NCBI GenBank assembly: GCA_016932095.1
Contig: JAFGDN010000038.1
Location: 1 to 63,274, forward strand
Direction of reading: 5' to 3'
DNA length: 63,274 nucleotides
Origin: Sedimentisphaerales bacterium
GTDB lineage: Bacteria > Planctomycetota > Phycisphaerae > Sedimentisphaerales > Anaerobacaceae
Made by a program: the position numbers and the translations under genes
The notes under the pieces: generated by a model
Seen by the model: only the letters and a program-made list of their open reading frames with translations
Databases searched by the model: none
What the model was told of the DNA's origin: nothing
Shown: piece after piece, positions 51,060-60,481 of the stretch
How the letters are laid out: each line of letters starts with the position of its first letter
Numbering within the stretch: the first letter of the stretch is position 1

Positions 51060-51518
51060 ATGAAGAAATCTCCTCAAAAACAGAAACTTGAACAGATGCT
51101 TCATTCGTCCCGGATTGTTGCCGGAGGCTTTATGGGCACGGATACCCGCAGCATTGACGAAATTATCGACGCAGACCTTGCCCGGCTTGACCGCCTGGGT
51201 AAAACCGCCACCGAAATAGCGCAAAAAATGCAGCAGATTACCGACGCCGCCTGCCGGGGATTGGGTGAATGGGTTAAAATCGACGACCGCCGCCAGGCAA
51301 TGGTTGACGAGGCAAAAGGTATTATGGTTTGTCCTTGGCCTCATCCGGGCAGATTTTGTAAACGGCTGACTTTTGTGAAAAACGTCGATACGGGGACGCA
51401 AATACGGTGGTCGGACCTGAATATTCATTTAATCGGGGAGCACGGTTTTTTTGAAGGTGTTGGTTCCGAATTTCGAATAGAACCGATTGGGCTGGTCGAG
51501 CTTATATTTGATATATGA
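51060..51518 (+). CDS. Conserved-looking protein of unknown function
   Basis: 152 residues, family not recognised. Features: basic N-terminus, [19 protein letters not shown] helix, [35 protein letters not shown] with two Cys and a CPWPHPG element, and a C-terminal beta stretch [15 protein letters not shown]. The Cys/His-rich CPWPHP could bind metal. It lies 20 bases after nqrF and just before rubredoxin, so a link to the redox group is likely. Confidence 0.5.
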   Translation: MKKSPQKQKLEQMLHSSRIVAGGFMGTDTRSIDEIIDADLARLDRLGKTATEIAQKMQQITDAACRGLGEWVKIDDRRQAMVDEAKGIMVCPWPHPGRFCKRLTFVKNVDTGTQIRWSDLNIHLIGEHGFFEGVGSEFRIEPIGLVELIFDI

Positions 51519-51537
51519 ATGTTATGGAGGTTTCGTT

Positions 51538-51702
51538 ATGAAGAAGTACAGATGTACGATGTGCAGTTATATTTATGACCCGGCGGCCGGCGACCCCGAC
51601 AACGGCGTCAAGCCGGGAACGGCATTCGAAAATTTGCCCGACAACTGGGTCTGCCCCGACTGCGGCGCAGGCAAAAACCAGTTCGAGCCGGTTGAAGATT
51701 GA
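51538..51702 (+). CDS. Rubredoxin
   Basis: 54 residues with the two Cys-x-x-Cys iron knuckles, [12 protein letters not shown] and [13 protein letters not shown]. Small one-electron carrier that reduces rubrerythrin, flavodiiron protein and superoxide reductase, whose genes are in the same group. ATG 51538 is set by GGAGG eight bases upstream; a longer in-frame start lies in the previous gene's end and is not credible. Confidence 0.96.
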   Translation: MKKYRCTMCSYIYDPAAGDPDNGVKPGTAFENLPDNWVCPDCGAGKNQFEPVED

Positions 51703-51705
51703 TTG

Positions 51706-53247
51706 ATGAGTGATATATCCCCGACAGTTACACAGGAAATTATTTGCGCGGAGACGCCTGCACCGCCTGTTGCGATGGTCGTCTTCGGGGCCTCAGGCGA
51801 CCTCGTTCACAGAAAGCTCCTGCCCAGCATATTTGAGCTTTACGGCAGGGAACTCCTCAACGCCGGTTTCTATCTTATTGGCTGCGGCAGGACGCAATTT
51901 ACCGATGAACGGTTCAGGACCGACGCGGCTGATGCCATACGAGAGACGCTGGGCGGCGTTTCATCGGACGTTTTGAACAGGTTTGTCGCCGGTTTGTATT
52001 ACGTCTGCGGCGATTATAATGACGGGTCATTCTACAAAGCTGTCGCTGTAAAAATGAATGAGCTTGACCGCCGGCACAATATTGGCGGTAATCGCGTTTT
52101 TTATCTTTCAGTGCCCCCGCCGCTGTATGGCATAATAGCCGAGGGATTGGGAAACGCCGGCCTTGCCTGCCAGGTGCCGGGCTGTCAAAACGTTTGCGTC
52201 GTCGTCGAAAAACCGTTCGGCAGGGACCTCAAAAGCGCAGTTGAGCTTAATCAGGTTATTCAAAAGCATTTCAGCGAACACCAGATTTATCGCATCGACC
52301 ACTATCTCGGCAAGGAAACCGTCCAGAATATAATGATGCTGCGCTTCGCCAATATAATCTTTGAGCCGGTCTGGAATCATAATTATATTGATAACATACA
52401 AATTACGGTGGCTGAATCCCTCGGCGTCGAGTACAGGGGCGGCTATTACGACAAGGCAGGAGCGCTTCGGGATATGTTTCAAAGTCATCTGCTTGGTATG
52501 ATGTCCCTGGTGGCGATGGAGCCGCCCTCCTCGTTCGAAGCAGACCACATCCGCGATGAGAAAGTCAAATTATTGCGAAGTATTCGCCACATCGACCCCC
52601 AAAACGCGATTACGGATTTTGTCAGGGGCCAGTATATCGCCGGCGTCGTTGATGGTAAACCGGTCCCCGGCTACAGGCAGGAACCCGGCGTTCGTCACGA
52701 AAGCAAAACCGAAACCTTTGTCGCCGCTAAGCTGTTCATCGACAATTGGCGATGGTTCGGCGTGCCGTTCTATCTCAGGGCCGGAAAGCGACTGGCCGTA
52801 AAGAATACCGAAATCGCCATTACCTTTAGAAAAGTCCCTCACTCGATGTTTGTCTCCGCCGGATTGCCCCATTTGCCGCCCAACGTCCTCGTCCTGCAAA
52901 TCCAGCCGAAGGAGGGTATTTTGCTTGTGTTTCAGGCCAAACGTCCCGGCTCCAAGGTCTGTATCGGCACGCTCCGGATGCAGTTTGCCTACAGCGATAT
53001 CTTCGGCAGCGTCCCGCCTGAGGCCTATCAGCGGCTGCTTCTCGATTGTATGCTCGGCGACCAGACCCTTTTCACAAGACAGGATGAGGTCGAGGCCTGC
53101 TGGCGACTTCTGGAACCGGTTTTACAGGCCTGGGAAAACCAGTCAACGATGCCCGACGAATATAAGGCGGGCGTTGAAAATTTCCCGAAGGCGGATATGC
53201 TTATCGAATCCGATGGAAGAAAATGGCGTAGCTTGTCGGCGATTTAG
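51706..53247 (+). CDS. zwf: Glucose-6-phosphate 1-dehydrogenase
   Basis: 513 residues, NADP-dependent oxidation of glucose 6-phosphate to 6-phosphogluconolactone. Seen: nucleotide motif VVFGASGDLVHRKLLPSIFE, active-site RIDHYLGKETVQNIMMLRFAN (His-containing signature), YFYLRAGKRL-like FYLRAGKRLAVKNTEI. It starts 3 bases after rubredoxin (a TTG one codon earlier also exists). Placing an NADPH-producing enzyme here links sugar oxidation to the antioxidant proteins. Confidence 0.95.
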   Translation: MSDISPTVTQEIICAETPAPPVAMVVFGASGDLVHRKLLPSIFELYGRELLNAGFYLIGCGRTQFTDERFRTDAADAIRETLGGVSSDVLNRFVAGLYYVCGDYNDGSFYKAVAVKMNELDRRHNIGGNRVFYLSVPPPLYGIIAEGLGNAGLACQVPGCQNVCVVVEKPFGRDLKSAVELNQVIQKHFSEHQIYRIDHYLGKETVQNIMMLRFANIIFEPVWNHNYIDNIQITVAESLGVEYRGGYYDKAGALRDMFQSHLLGMMSLVAMEPPSSFEADHIRDEKVKLLRSIRHIDPQNAITDFVRGQYIAGVVDGKPVPGYRQEPGVRHESKTETFVAAKLFIDNWRWFGVPFYLRAGKRLAVKNTEIAITFRKVPHSMFVSAGLPHLPPNVLVLQIQPKEGILLVFQAKRPGSKVCIGTLRMQFAYSDIFGSVPPEAYQRLLLDCMLGDQTLFTRQDEVEACWRLLEPVLQAWENQSTMPDEYKAGVENFPKADMLIESDGRKWRSLSAI

Positions 53248-53271
53248 CCGTGCATTTTAAGGAGAATGCTT

Positions 53272-53757
53272 ATGGACATATTTGATTTCGCATTGGAAAA
53301 AGAACGGTTGTCTGAGCAATACTATCGAAAGCTGGCCGAATCCGCCCCGGCTAAGGGGCTTATAAGTATTTTCACGATGCTGGCCGACGAGGAGCACAGC
53401 CATTATGAGTTGGTTGAGAAAATGAAGCAGGGTGTGCCTGCCGAGGTTGCAGAGACGATTTTGCTGACCAACGCCAAAACCATCTTCGCGAAGATGAGAC
53501 AAAGCCGCGAAAAATTCAAGTTCGGCGACAGCCAGATTGACCTTTACAAGAAGGCCCGGGATATCGAGCGGGATAGCCGCGCTTATTACAAGCAAAAGGC
53601 GGGCGAGGCGACTGACCCCAGGCAAAAGGAAATCTTTAATACGCTCGCCGATGAGGAAAACAAGCATTATTTCCTCCTCGAAAACATTATCACGTTTGTA
53701 TCAAGACCGCAAACCTGGCTCGAAAACGCTGAGTTTCATCACCTCGAACAATATTAA
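53272..53757 (+). CDS. Second ferritin-like di-iron protein
   Basis: 161 residues: helix pair KERLSEQYYRKLAESAPAK ... ADEEHSHYELVEKM and DIERDSRAYYKQKAGEA ... ADEENKHYFLLENI gives the E-x-x-H ligands of a rubrerythrin-like four-helix core. No rubredoxin tail. The ATG at 53272 is seven bases after AAGGAG; the ATG two codons earlier is too close to it. Confidence 0.85.
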   Translation: MDIFDFALEKERLSEQYYRKLAESAPAKGLISIFTMLADEEHSHYELVEKMKQGVPAEVAETILLTNAKTIFAKMRQSREKFKFGDSQIDLYKKARDIERDSRAYYKQKAGEATDPRQKEIFNTLADEENKHYFLLENIITFVSRPQTWLENAEFHHLEQY

Positions 53758-53788
53758 CGAAAATTAAAGAAATAAGGAGGCCTGAAAA

Positions 53789-54274
53789 ATGAACAGGAAG
53801 CGAGATTTATCCGTTTGTGGCGGATTTATATCAGGGATTTGCTTTGTTACAATGCTGGCTGTAACGTCGCTGGTGTATTCCCATTGCCAGATACCCTGCG
53901 GCATATATGACGACCCTGCCCGCCTTAACCAGATTGCCGAGAATATCACAACCGTCGAAAAGGCGATGAAATCAATTGAGGAATTGTCCCGCGAGACAAA
54001 ACCGAATATGAACCAGCTTGTCCGCTGGATTAACGTCAAGGAAAAGCACGCCGACGATACAGAACACATTATCAGCTACTACTTTATGACCCAGCGGCTC
54101 AAGCCGGTCGATAAAAGCGACGCCCCCGGCTACGAAAAATACATTAAACAGCTTACACTACTTCACGAAATGCTCGTTTACTCGATGAAAACCAAACAGA
54201 CCACTGACCTTGCCAACGTCGAAAAACTGCGTTCGCTTCTGGCGAAATTTAAAAGCTTATACCTCGGCGAGTAG
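53789..54274 (+). CDS. sodN: Nickel superoxide dismutase with a signal-like leader
   Basis: 161 residues. The Ni-binding hook HCQIPCGIY starts at His32: His1, Cys2 and Cys6 of the mature enzyme plus Tyr9 are all in place. Helices of the family follow (NITTVEKAMKSIEELSR ... HADDTEHIISYYFM). Ni-SOD must be cut exactly before this His. Here the first 31 residues look like a Sec signal peptide (NRKRD, then GGFISGICFVTMLAVT, cleavage after LVYS), not the short cytoplasmic leader usually removed by SodX; no sodX-type protease gene is seen. The mature enzyme is therefore predicted outside the cytoplasm. AAGGAGG precedes the ATG. Confidence 0.88.
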   Translation: MNRKRDLSVCGGFISGICFVTMLAVTSLVYSHCQIPCGIYDDPARLNQIAENITTVEKAMKSIEELSRETKPNMNQLVRWINVKEKHADDTEHIISYYFMTQRLKPVDKSDAPGYEKYIKQLTLLHEMLVYSMKTKQTTDLANVEKLRSLLAKFKSLYLGE

Positions 54275-54322
54275 GAGCACAGTAATGAGGGGCATAGTCA
54301 TTAAGTTTTGAATGGGACGAAT

Positions 54323-56038
54323 ATGGCAAAGAAACAAAACACTGACGTCTCGATAGTCCTCTGCGGCCAGGCCGGTATGGGCATTCAAACCGTCGAAGGA
54401 ATCCTCACGCGAATGCTCAAAGGCGCCGGCTGCAACGTCTTCGCCACAAAGGAATATATGTCTCGCGTCAGGGGCGGCAAAAACTCAACCGAAATCCGCG
54501 TCGCCTCAAAACCCGTCTCGGCGTTTGTGAACCGAATCGACCTGCTCATCCCATTAAACAAAGGCGCAGTCGAGCACCTCCGCGACAGAATATCTAAAAA
54601 CACAATCGTCATCGCGGAAGAGCAGGTTGTAGGCAATGAAGTTCACGGCAATTTCAGGTTCGTCGAAGCCCCATTCACCAAAATTGCCACCGATATCGGC
54701 AACAAGGTATTCTCCAATGTCGTCGCCGTCGGCTTGCTCGCCGGCCTGCTCGGAATGAAGCTGCCGGACATCCTCGATTACGTAAAGAAATTCTTTGCCT
54801 CGAAGGCCGCCGACATAGTGGAAAAGAATACGAAGGCCGCCGAAGCCGGCTTTCAACTTGCTGAAGACCTCGCCGGCCGGATTGGTTTGGCCTTCACAAT
54901 CGAACCCGATGCCGGCGTCAAAGACCAGCTTCTCCTTAACGGCGGCGACGCCATCGGCCTCGGCGCAATAGCAGGGGGCTGCAACTTTATCTCATCTTAC
55001 CCTATGACCCCCTCCACGCCCGTCCTTACTTTCCTCGCCCGCAACGGCCGGGACTTCGGCGTAATTGCCGAGCAGGCCGAGGACGAAATCGCCGCTGTGA
55101 ATATGGCAATCGGCGCCTGGTACGCCGGCGCACGCGCTATGGTTTCAACCTCTGGCGGCGGCTTTGCGCTTATGGTCGAGGGGCTTTCCCTGGCGGGTAT
55201 GCTCGAATCCCCGTTGGTCGTAAACTTGGGCCAGAGACCCGCGCCGGCCACGGGACTGCCCACGCGCACCGAGCAGGCCGACCTCGAATTCGCACTCTAT
55301 TCGGGACACGGCGAATTTCCTCGAATACTCCTCGCCCCCGGCACACTCGAACAGGCCTTTTACCTTACTGCCCGCGCCTTTAACCTCGCCGACAAATTCC
55401 AGGTGCCCGTTATTCTCCTTACCGACCAGTATCTCGTCGATTCCTATTACAATATCCCCGGCTTCGACCTGGCCAAAGTTAAAGTCGAAAAATATTTCGT
55501 CAAAACCGAAGCAGATTATAAAAGATATGAGCTTGTAAAAAACGGCGTCTCACCCCGCGGCATCCCCGGCTTCGGCCGGGGCCTTGTCTGCCTCGATAGC
55601 GACGAGCACGACGAATATGGCCGCATTACCGAGGATTTACAGCTCAGAATCAAAATGGTGGATAAACGCCTCAAAAAGCTCGAATCTGCCAAAAAAGAAA
55701 TCATCCCTCCGGAACTTTTCCCTAAGCAAAAGTATAAGAACCTCATCGTCTGCTGGGGCTCAACCTATCACGTCGTAAAGGAAGCGATTAGTCGGTTAGA
55801 TAGGGATGATACCTCGCTTTTACATTACAGCCAGGTTTATCCCCTGCATCAGAAGACGGCCGATTTACTCGGCAAAGCCGGAAAAGTCGTCGTCCTCGAA
55901 GGCAACGCCACCGGCCAGTTTGCCAAACTCATTCGCCTCAACACCGGTATCGAAATCGAAAACCGACTTTTGAAATACAACGGCCTGGGCTTTACCGTCG
56001 AAGAGGTAACAGCCGGCCTGAAGAAAATTTTGAAGTGA
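54323..56038 (+). CDS. 2-oxoacid:ferredoxin oxidoreductase, fused gamma-alpha subunit
   Basis: 571 residues. N-terminal gamma domain ([18 protein letters not shown]) and alpha domain ([39 protein letters not shown]) of KorA/VorB-like enzymes that oxidise 2-oxoglutarate or branched 2-oxoacids to acyl-CoA with reduced ferredoxin. No ferredoxin domain is present. The ATG at 54323 is preferred over a TTG five codons upstream. Seven bases before the beta subunit gene. Confidence 0.88.
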   Translation: MAKKQNTDVSIVLCGQAGMGIQTVEGILTRMLKGAGCNVFATKEYMSRVRGGKNSTEIRVASKPVSAFVNRIDLLIPLNKGAVEHLRDRISKNTIVIAEEQVVGNEVHGNFRFVEAPFTKIATDIGNKVFSNVVAVGLLAGLLGMKLPDILDYVKKFFASKAADIVEKNTKAAEAGFQLAEDLAGRIGLAFTIEPDAGVKDQLLLNGGDAIGLGAIAGGCNFISSYPMTPSTPVLTFLARNGRDFGVIAEQAEDEIAAVNMAIGAWYAGARAMVSTSGGGFALMVEGLSLAGMLESPLVVNLGQRPAPATGLPTRTEQADLEFALYSGHGEFPRILLAPGTLEQAFYLTARAFNLADKFQVPVILLTDQYLVDSYYNIPGFDLAKVKVEKYFVKTEADYKRYELVKNGVSPRGIPGFGRGLVCLDSDEHDEYGRITEDLQLRIKMVDKRLKKLESAKKEIIPPELFPKQKYKNLIVCWGSTYHVVKEAISRLDRDDTSLLHYSQVYPLHQKTADLLGKAGKVVVLEGNATGQFAKLIRLNTGIEIENRLLKYNGLGFTVEEVTAGLKKILK

Positions 56039-56045
56039 GGAGTTT

Positions 56046-56915
56046 ATGGACCCCAAACTTTTTGATATGGGCCAAATCGATGTTGCCTGGTGCCCGGGCT
56101 GCGGCGATTACGGAATCCTTACCGTCCTCAAACGCACGCTGACCGAGCTGGATATAGGCCCCGAAAAACTCGTTATGGTAACCGGCATCGGTCAGGCCGC
56201 CAAAATACCACATTATTTCAAGACCAATTTCCTGAACGGCCTTCACGGCCGAGCCCTGCCTCCCGCCGTCGCCATTAAGGCCGCCAATCCCTCTATGGTC
56301 GTTATCGCAGAAAGCGGCGACGGTGATATGTATGGCGAAGGAGGCAACCACTTCATTCACAACATCAGGCGAAACCCGGACATAACCAACATCGTCCACA
56401 ACAATATGGTTTACGGCCTCACTAAAGGTCAGGCCTCGCCTACCAGTCAGCGCGGCTTCAAAACCCCCGTCCAGGTCGCCGGCGTCATCCTCGAACCGTT
56501 TAATCCTCTCGCCGTCGCGATTGCACTCGACGCTGGCTTTGTCGCACGCGCCTTCATCGGCGACGCCGACCAGACCAAAGAGATTTTCAAAAAAGCCATT
56601 ACCCATAAGGGCTACGCCCTCGTTGACGTCTTCCAGCCCTGTGTTACCTTCAATAAAATCAATACCTGGCAGTGGTTCAAGGACAATACCTGTTATCTCG
56701 ACCAGACCCACGACCCATACAACCGCGCCGCCGCTTTCAAAAAAGCAACCGAAACCGGCAAGCTCCTTTTAGGCGTCTTTTATATCAATCCCAACAAAAC
56801 GACCTTCGAGGACGAAATTGCAATATACAGCGATGACAAACGCCCGCTTTATGAGCGCCAACCCGATTACAATCGTCTGCAGAAGCTCATAGACAAATAC
56901 CGCACCGCCGGCTGA
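56046..56915 (+). CDS. 2-oxoacid:ferredoxin oxidoreductase, beta subunit
   Basis: 289 residues, the TPP-binding subunit: [14 protein letters not shown] with Cys for iron-sulfur binding, [27 protein letters not shown] (TPP/Mg motif) and [16 protein letters not shown]. Pairs with the upstream fused subunit. KorB- or VorA-like; substrate cannot be told apart from sequence. Confidence 0.9.
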   Translation: MDPKLFDMGQIDVAWCPGCGDYGILTVLKRTLTELDIGPEKLVMVTGIGQAAKIPHYFKTNFLNGLHGRALPPAVAIKAANPSMVVIAESGDGDMYGEGGNHFIHNIRRNPDITNIVHNNMVYGLTKGQASPTSQRGFKTPVQVAGVILEPFNPLAVAIALDAGFVARAFIGDADQTKEIFKKAITHKGYALVDVFQPCVTFNKINTWQWFKDNTCYLDQTHDPYNRAAAFKKATETGKLLLGVFYINPNKTTFEDEIAIYSDDKRPLYERQPDYNRLQKLIDKYRTAG

Positions 56916-56928
56916 TGAGGGTCATTTA

Positions 56929-57831
56929 ATGATAACGACTGCCGCCGCTTCCCGTCATGCCAAAGCCGCTTGTTTGCAGCAAAATCTAAAGCCGGTCCTC
57001 GAAAAGCTTTATGAAAAATACAATCGTCGCGGACTCATTAAGCCCGACCCTCTCCAATTCGTTTACGAATATTCGAATCCCGTGGATATGGAGCTCGCCG
57101 GCTTCCTGGCCGCGTCTCTCGCATACGGCCGCGTCGAGCAGATTGAGAAAAGTTTGAGTAACCTGCTTGGCCGGATGGGCAAAAGCCCTTACCAGTTTGT
57201 CCTCAACTTTAATCAGCGCGACAGAACTAACCTCAGGGATTTCAAACACCGTTTCACCGCCGGCGACGATATATCCGATTTGCTTATGCTGTTTAAGCGG
57301 GTCCTCGCCGAATACGCCGGCCTCGAAAAATTCTTTCTCAAATTTTACAGCCCCGCCGATGAAAACATCATCCCCGCCTTGTCCCGCTTTTGCGGAACCT
57401 TGCTGAATATGCACAAATCCGCTTCTGTAAGCAGGGGCAAAAGCGGCATTGCCTATCTTCTCGCCGGCCCCTCTCTCGGCGGCGCCGCCAAACGGCTGAA
57501 CCTCTTTCTTCGCTGGATGGTTCGCAAAGACGACGTTGACACCGGCTTGTGGAGTTCAATCGACAAATCAAAACTAATCGTTCCCGTTGACGTTCATATC
57601 AACCGACTTTGTAAAATCCTCGGCCTTCACAATAGAAGCAGCGTTTCCCTTAAAACCGCCCTTGAAATAACCCGCCGTTTCACGGAAATCGAGCCGGCTG
57701 ACCCCGTCAAATACGATTTCGCGCTTTCCAGAATCGGCATTTTGGAAGATTGCACCGGCAGATGTCGGGCACAGTGTCAGGCCTGCGAATTACTTTCCTG
57801 GTGTCGCGGCAGAAGGGACTGGTCAATATGA
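56929..57831 (+). CDS. DUF2400-like protein
   Basis: 300 residues of the TIGR02757/DUF2400 family: LYEKYNRRGLIKPDPLQF, ELAGFLAASLAYGRVEQI, and later PVDVHINRLCKILG with a helical core of helix-hairpin-helix character. The C-terminus has a Cys cluster (DCTGRCRAQCQACELLSWC) that may bind iron-sulfur or zinc. Function unknown in the family. The last 4 bases overlap the next gene (ATGA). Confidence 0.75.
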   Translation: MITTAAASRHAKAACLQQNLKPVLEKLYEKYNRRGLIKPDPLQFVYEYSNPVDMELAGFLAASLAYGRVEQIEKSLSNLLGRMGKSPYQFVLNFNQRDRTNLRDFKHRFTAGDDISDLLMLFKRVLAEYAGLEKFFLKFYSPADENIIPALSRFCGTLLNMHKSASVSRGKSGIAYLLAGPSLGGAAKRLNLFLRWMVRKDDVDTGLWSSIDKSKLIVPVDVHINRLCKILGLHNRSSVSLKTALEITRRFTEIEPADPVKYDFALSRIGILEDCTGRCRAQCQACELLSWCRGRRDWSI

Positions 57832-59558
57832 AAGTAAAACCGGAAGACCTCGAAAAATACAGCTCTGCCGTAACGCTTTCCGATATGGAGGTCTTTGTCT
57901 TCCCTGAACTGTTCTACGCCCTTATTCTCGCCAATATAATGAGCCCCATCGTCTGGAAGTGGCGGAACCTCAGTTGCTTCAAAAAGCTCGAAGGCAAGGA
58001 CAGCTACAAAAAATTGCTTCGCCTTCGCCAGTTCATAATGGATGAATACGATTTCAATCTCGATTTGGAAACCTGGGGCCTGACCAGCAAGGCAAAGGAG
58101 CTGAAACGCTTTGAAAAGTTCATTTCTCCCGAAGATATTGCCAAAAGCAACGGCCTTTTCGGCTACGAGGGCGATAAATATTATTTCGACGTCGATATCC
58201 GAAAACACTTCGGCCTCGACAAATACGGTGATGAAGTCATCCCATACTGGAAAACCGAGACCGTCGAGGCGATGGATGCATTCCTGCGAAAGCCCGGTTA
58301 CGCCAAAAAAGCCGGCGAATGTGTCTCACTCTCCACCCTTTACGCCGCCGCCGCCTTTATCGTCTGCGGCATCCCGCTTAAAGACATCTACGCTGTTCTC
58401 ACGCCCCTTCACTCGCAAAATTTCATAGACATACGCGACGGCGTCCTCACCAACAACAGGCGCCTCGTTACAAAGGCGATGTGGTTCAACGGCACCGCCG
58501 TTTCATACAAGGCACAGCGAGCCCTTCGCCACGAAAACGTTACAATTATCTCGCACTCCACCGGCTACGTTCACTGCTTTTACAAACAGGCCACCATAAA
58601 ACCGGAAACTTACTCGCGTTTCACAAACCAGCTCGGCTCGTATCTCTCCACCGGGCTTTCAGTCGTGATTTTCGCCAATTTCCTCAGGAGTAATCGCGAT
58701 TACCAGAAATACTTCCAGCTTTGCAGGGATTGCCGCGGCCATCCGCAGTTTATAAAGGCCGAAACCTTATTTCATTACGAGCACGGCTCCGACTTCCGAA
58801 TCGCCGACAACACGCACGAAAAGCTTCTCGAAGAGGTTTCGGATGAGGATTTTGTCGCTTATGAAATCCCCGGAAGAATCCGTTGCGATTCGCTCTGCGA
58901 ATTTATAACCGAAAATAAAATAGACCCCGGGAAAAAGCAGGGCAGGCACGCCCTCGCGCAATTCCTTCAGCCCGTGATGCCGATGGCTCGGCAATTCGTC
59001 GAGGAGCTTGCCGACTTCGTCCATACCGACCCGAAACTCCCGTCGCCTGATAAGGAGTATGTTCCAGCCCCCGAAATCGAAATCGGTATCGACTGGACAA
59101 GACAGCGGATTATCGATTACCTGCAAAAACTGCGCGCCAATAGCGATACCGCCGACCTCGCTTTTTACGCTTATCGCGATATGGAAACCTGCGACTGGAC
59201 GCCCTTCATAAAGGCCGCCGTAGAGCGTTGTCCCGTCTCGCTGGCAATGGCGAATGACAAATCCGTTGACGAGGTTTACGCCTGGCTCAGGGAAATCGGT
59301 AATGATTCAATATACGACGACAATCGCCTTGCCCAGCCCGACGAGGTCGCTAACTACCATACCGGCGACGGCCTCGAAAAAGCGTTCGTCCTCGCTGACG
59401 TTATTCGCGGTAAATCCCCGCGGCAGAATATCGAAATCAGCGTCAACGATAACGAGGTTATTCTTATGACCGCCGCAGAATATCGTTTTGCTTCGTCAAA
59501 AGGGCTGAAAAAGAATGTCGCGATTTCTTCATCCGGCGATATCGCTGTATCGGGCTGA
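57828..59558 (+). CDS. Transglutaminase-like protein of unknown role
   Basis: 576 residues. A transglutaminase-like core is suggested by KAGECVSLSTLYAAAAFIVCG (nucleophile Cys), LTPLHSQNFIDIRDGVLTNN (His and Asp), in the order Cys-His-Asp of the fold, at about 180-250. Other parts are unassigned; the C-terminal 130 residues are mixed alpha/beta. ATG 57828 overlaps the DUF2400 stop, so the two are probably made together. Peptide hydrolysis or cross-linking is only inferred. Confidence 0.5.
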   Translation: MKVKPEDLEKYSSAVTLSDMEVFVFPELFYALILANIMSPIVWKWRNLSCFKKLEGKDSYKKLLRLRQFIMDEYDFNLDLETWGLTSKAKELKRFEKFISPEDIAKSNGLFGYEGDKYYFDVDIRKHFGLDKYGDEVIPYWKTETVEAMDAFLRKPGYAKKAGECVSLSTLYAAAAFIVCGIPLKDIYAVLTPLHSQNFIDIRDGVLTNNRRLVTKAMWFNGTAVSYKAQRALRHENVTIISHSTGYVHCFYKQATIKPETYSRFTNQLGSYLSTGLSVVIFANFLRSNRDYQKYFQLCRDCRGHPQFIKAETLFHYEHGSDFRIADNTHEKLLEEVSDEDFVAYEIPGRIRCDSLCEFITENKIDPGKKQGRHALAQFLQPVMPMARQFVEELADFVHTDPKLPSPDKEYVPAPEIEIGIDWTRQRIIDYLQKLRANSDTADLAFYAYRDMETCDWTPFIKAAVERCPVSLAMANDKSVDEVYAWLREIGNDSIYDDNRLAQPDEVANYHTGDGLEKAFVLADVIRGKSPRQNIEISVNDNEVILMTAAEYRFASSKGLKKNVAISSSGDIAVSG

Positions 59559-59607
59559 AGCAGGGCCGTTTGAAAAAAATATTTTTGCAAAATCGAACAT
59601 TTTATCG

Positions 59608-59643
59608 TTGACTTAGGTATAATGTAGGACTATATTAGTCCTA
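59608..59643 (+). promoter_or_regulatory. Promoter with a palindromic operator before the Rrf2 gene
   Basis: TTGACT (59608-59613), 17-base spacer, TATATT (59631-59636). The 19-base palindrome TAGGACTATATTAGTCCTA (59625-59643) covers the -10 box, with 8-base arms around TAT. It is the natural site for autorepression by the Rrf2-family protein encoded 24 bases downstream. Confidence 0.8.
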
Positions 59644-59666
59644 TAGCCCTGTTGTTGGATTGAAGA

Positions 59667-60095
59667 ATGGATATTATCAGGCGAAATACCGATTACGCGC
59701 TAAGGGCGGCTGTTGACCTGGCGGGCAGTTTCGACCGCGAGCCGGTCTCGACGAAAGTTCTCGCCTCACGTTGCAAAATCCCCTCGCAGCTCGCCTGCAA
59801 GCTCCTCCAGCGATTGCACAGGGCAGGCATCGTTAAAAGCGAAATGGGATCCGAAGGAGGGTTTATGCTGGACAGAAAGCCCTCGACAATAACCGTCCGG
59901 CAGGTTGTCGAGGCCGTCCAGGGGCCTGTCATACTTAGCCGATGCCTCGTTTCGAAAAGATTTTGCGGCCTTTCTGCCAAATGCCCCGTCAATCCGGAAC
60001 TTGCTCGCCTCCAGAAAACGATAAACTCCTTTTTAGGAGAACTTACCCTTGGACAGTTGTCCGAACAAAATGGAAGTAAAAGGAGTAAACGATGA
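59667..60095 (+). CDS. Rrf2-family transcription regulator
   Basis: 142 residues with the winged helix DYALRAAVDLAG ... VLASRCKIPSQLACKLLQRL and GSEGGFMLDR wing, then Cys93, Cys100 and Cys106 (SRCLVSKRFCGLSAKCPVNP), spacing 6 and 5 in place of the usual 5 and 5. These could hold an iron-sulfur cluster sensing NO or redox state, like NsrR or IscR. A palindromic site lies over its promoter. It leads the cupin, hcp and permease genes; NsrR-type control of hcp is known in other bacteria. Overlaps the cupin gene by 4 bases. Confidence 0.88.
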   Translation: MDIIRRNTDYALRAAVDLAGSFDREPVSTKVLASRCKIPSQLACKLLQRLHRAGIVKSEMGSEGGFMLDRKPSTITVRQVVEAVQGPVILSRCLVSKRFCGLSAKCPVNPELARLQKTINSFLGELTLGQLSEQNGSKRSKR

Positions 60096-60439
60096 ACGAT
60101 AAAGGCAAATCCGCTGCATTGGAAAGTTGTATGGCAAAACCAGTTGACGTGAACGCCCTGATTGATTACACCGACGATTCTATAGTCAGCAAAACCATTA
60201 TTGACAAGCCCGTCGGCACAATTACGCTCTTCGCCTTCGACAAGGGCCAAAAGCTCAGCGAGCATACAGCCCCATACGACGCGGTCGTGCAGGTAATCGA
60301 TGGCTGCGCTGAAATAACCATTGCCGGAAAGCAAATCGACGTAACATCGGGAAAGTTAATCGTTATGCCCGCCGGCGTCCCTCACGAGGTTGCCGCACCC
60401 GAAAAATTCAAAATGCTTCTCGTCATGGTTCGTGCGTGA
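60092..60439 (+). CDS. Small cupin-domain protein
   Basis: 115 residues: a single cupin barrel with KGQKLSEHTAPYDAVVQVIDG (metal His/Glu region) and LIVMPAGVPHEVAAPEKF. Only one clear His set (HTAP, PHEV) is seen, so metal binding is probable. Similar small cupins accompany Rrf2-regulated stress genes. AAAGGAG precedes the ATG. Confidence 0.8.
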   Translation: MNDKGKSAALESCMAKPVDVNALIDYTDDSIVSKTIIDKPVGTITLFAFDKGQKLSEHTAPYDAVVQVIDGCAEITIAGKQIDVTSGKLIVMPAGVPHEVAAPEKFKMLLVMVRA

Positions 60440-60481
60440 TATGAAATCTGTTTACAAAATTCGGATTTAGGGAAACTAATT

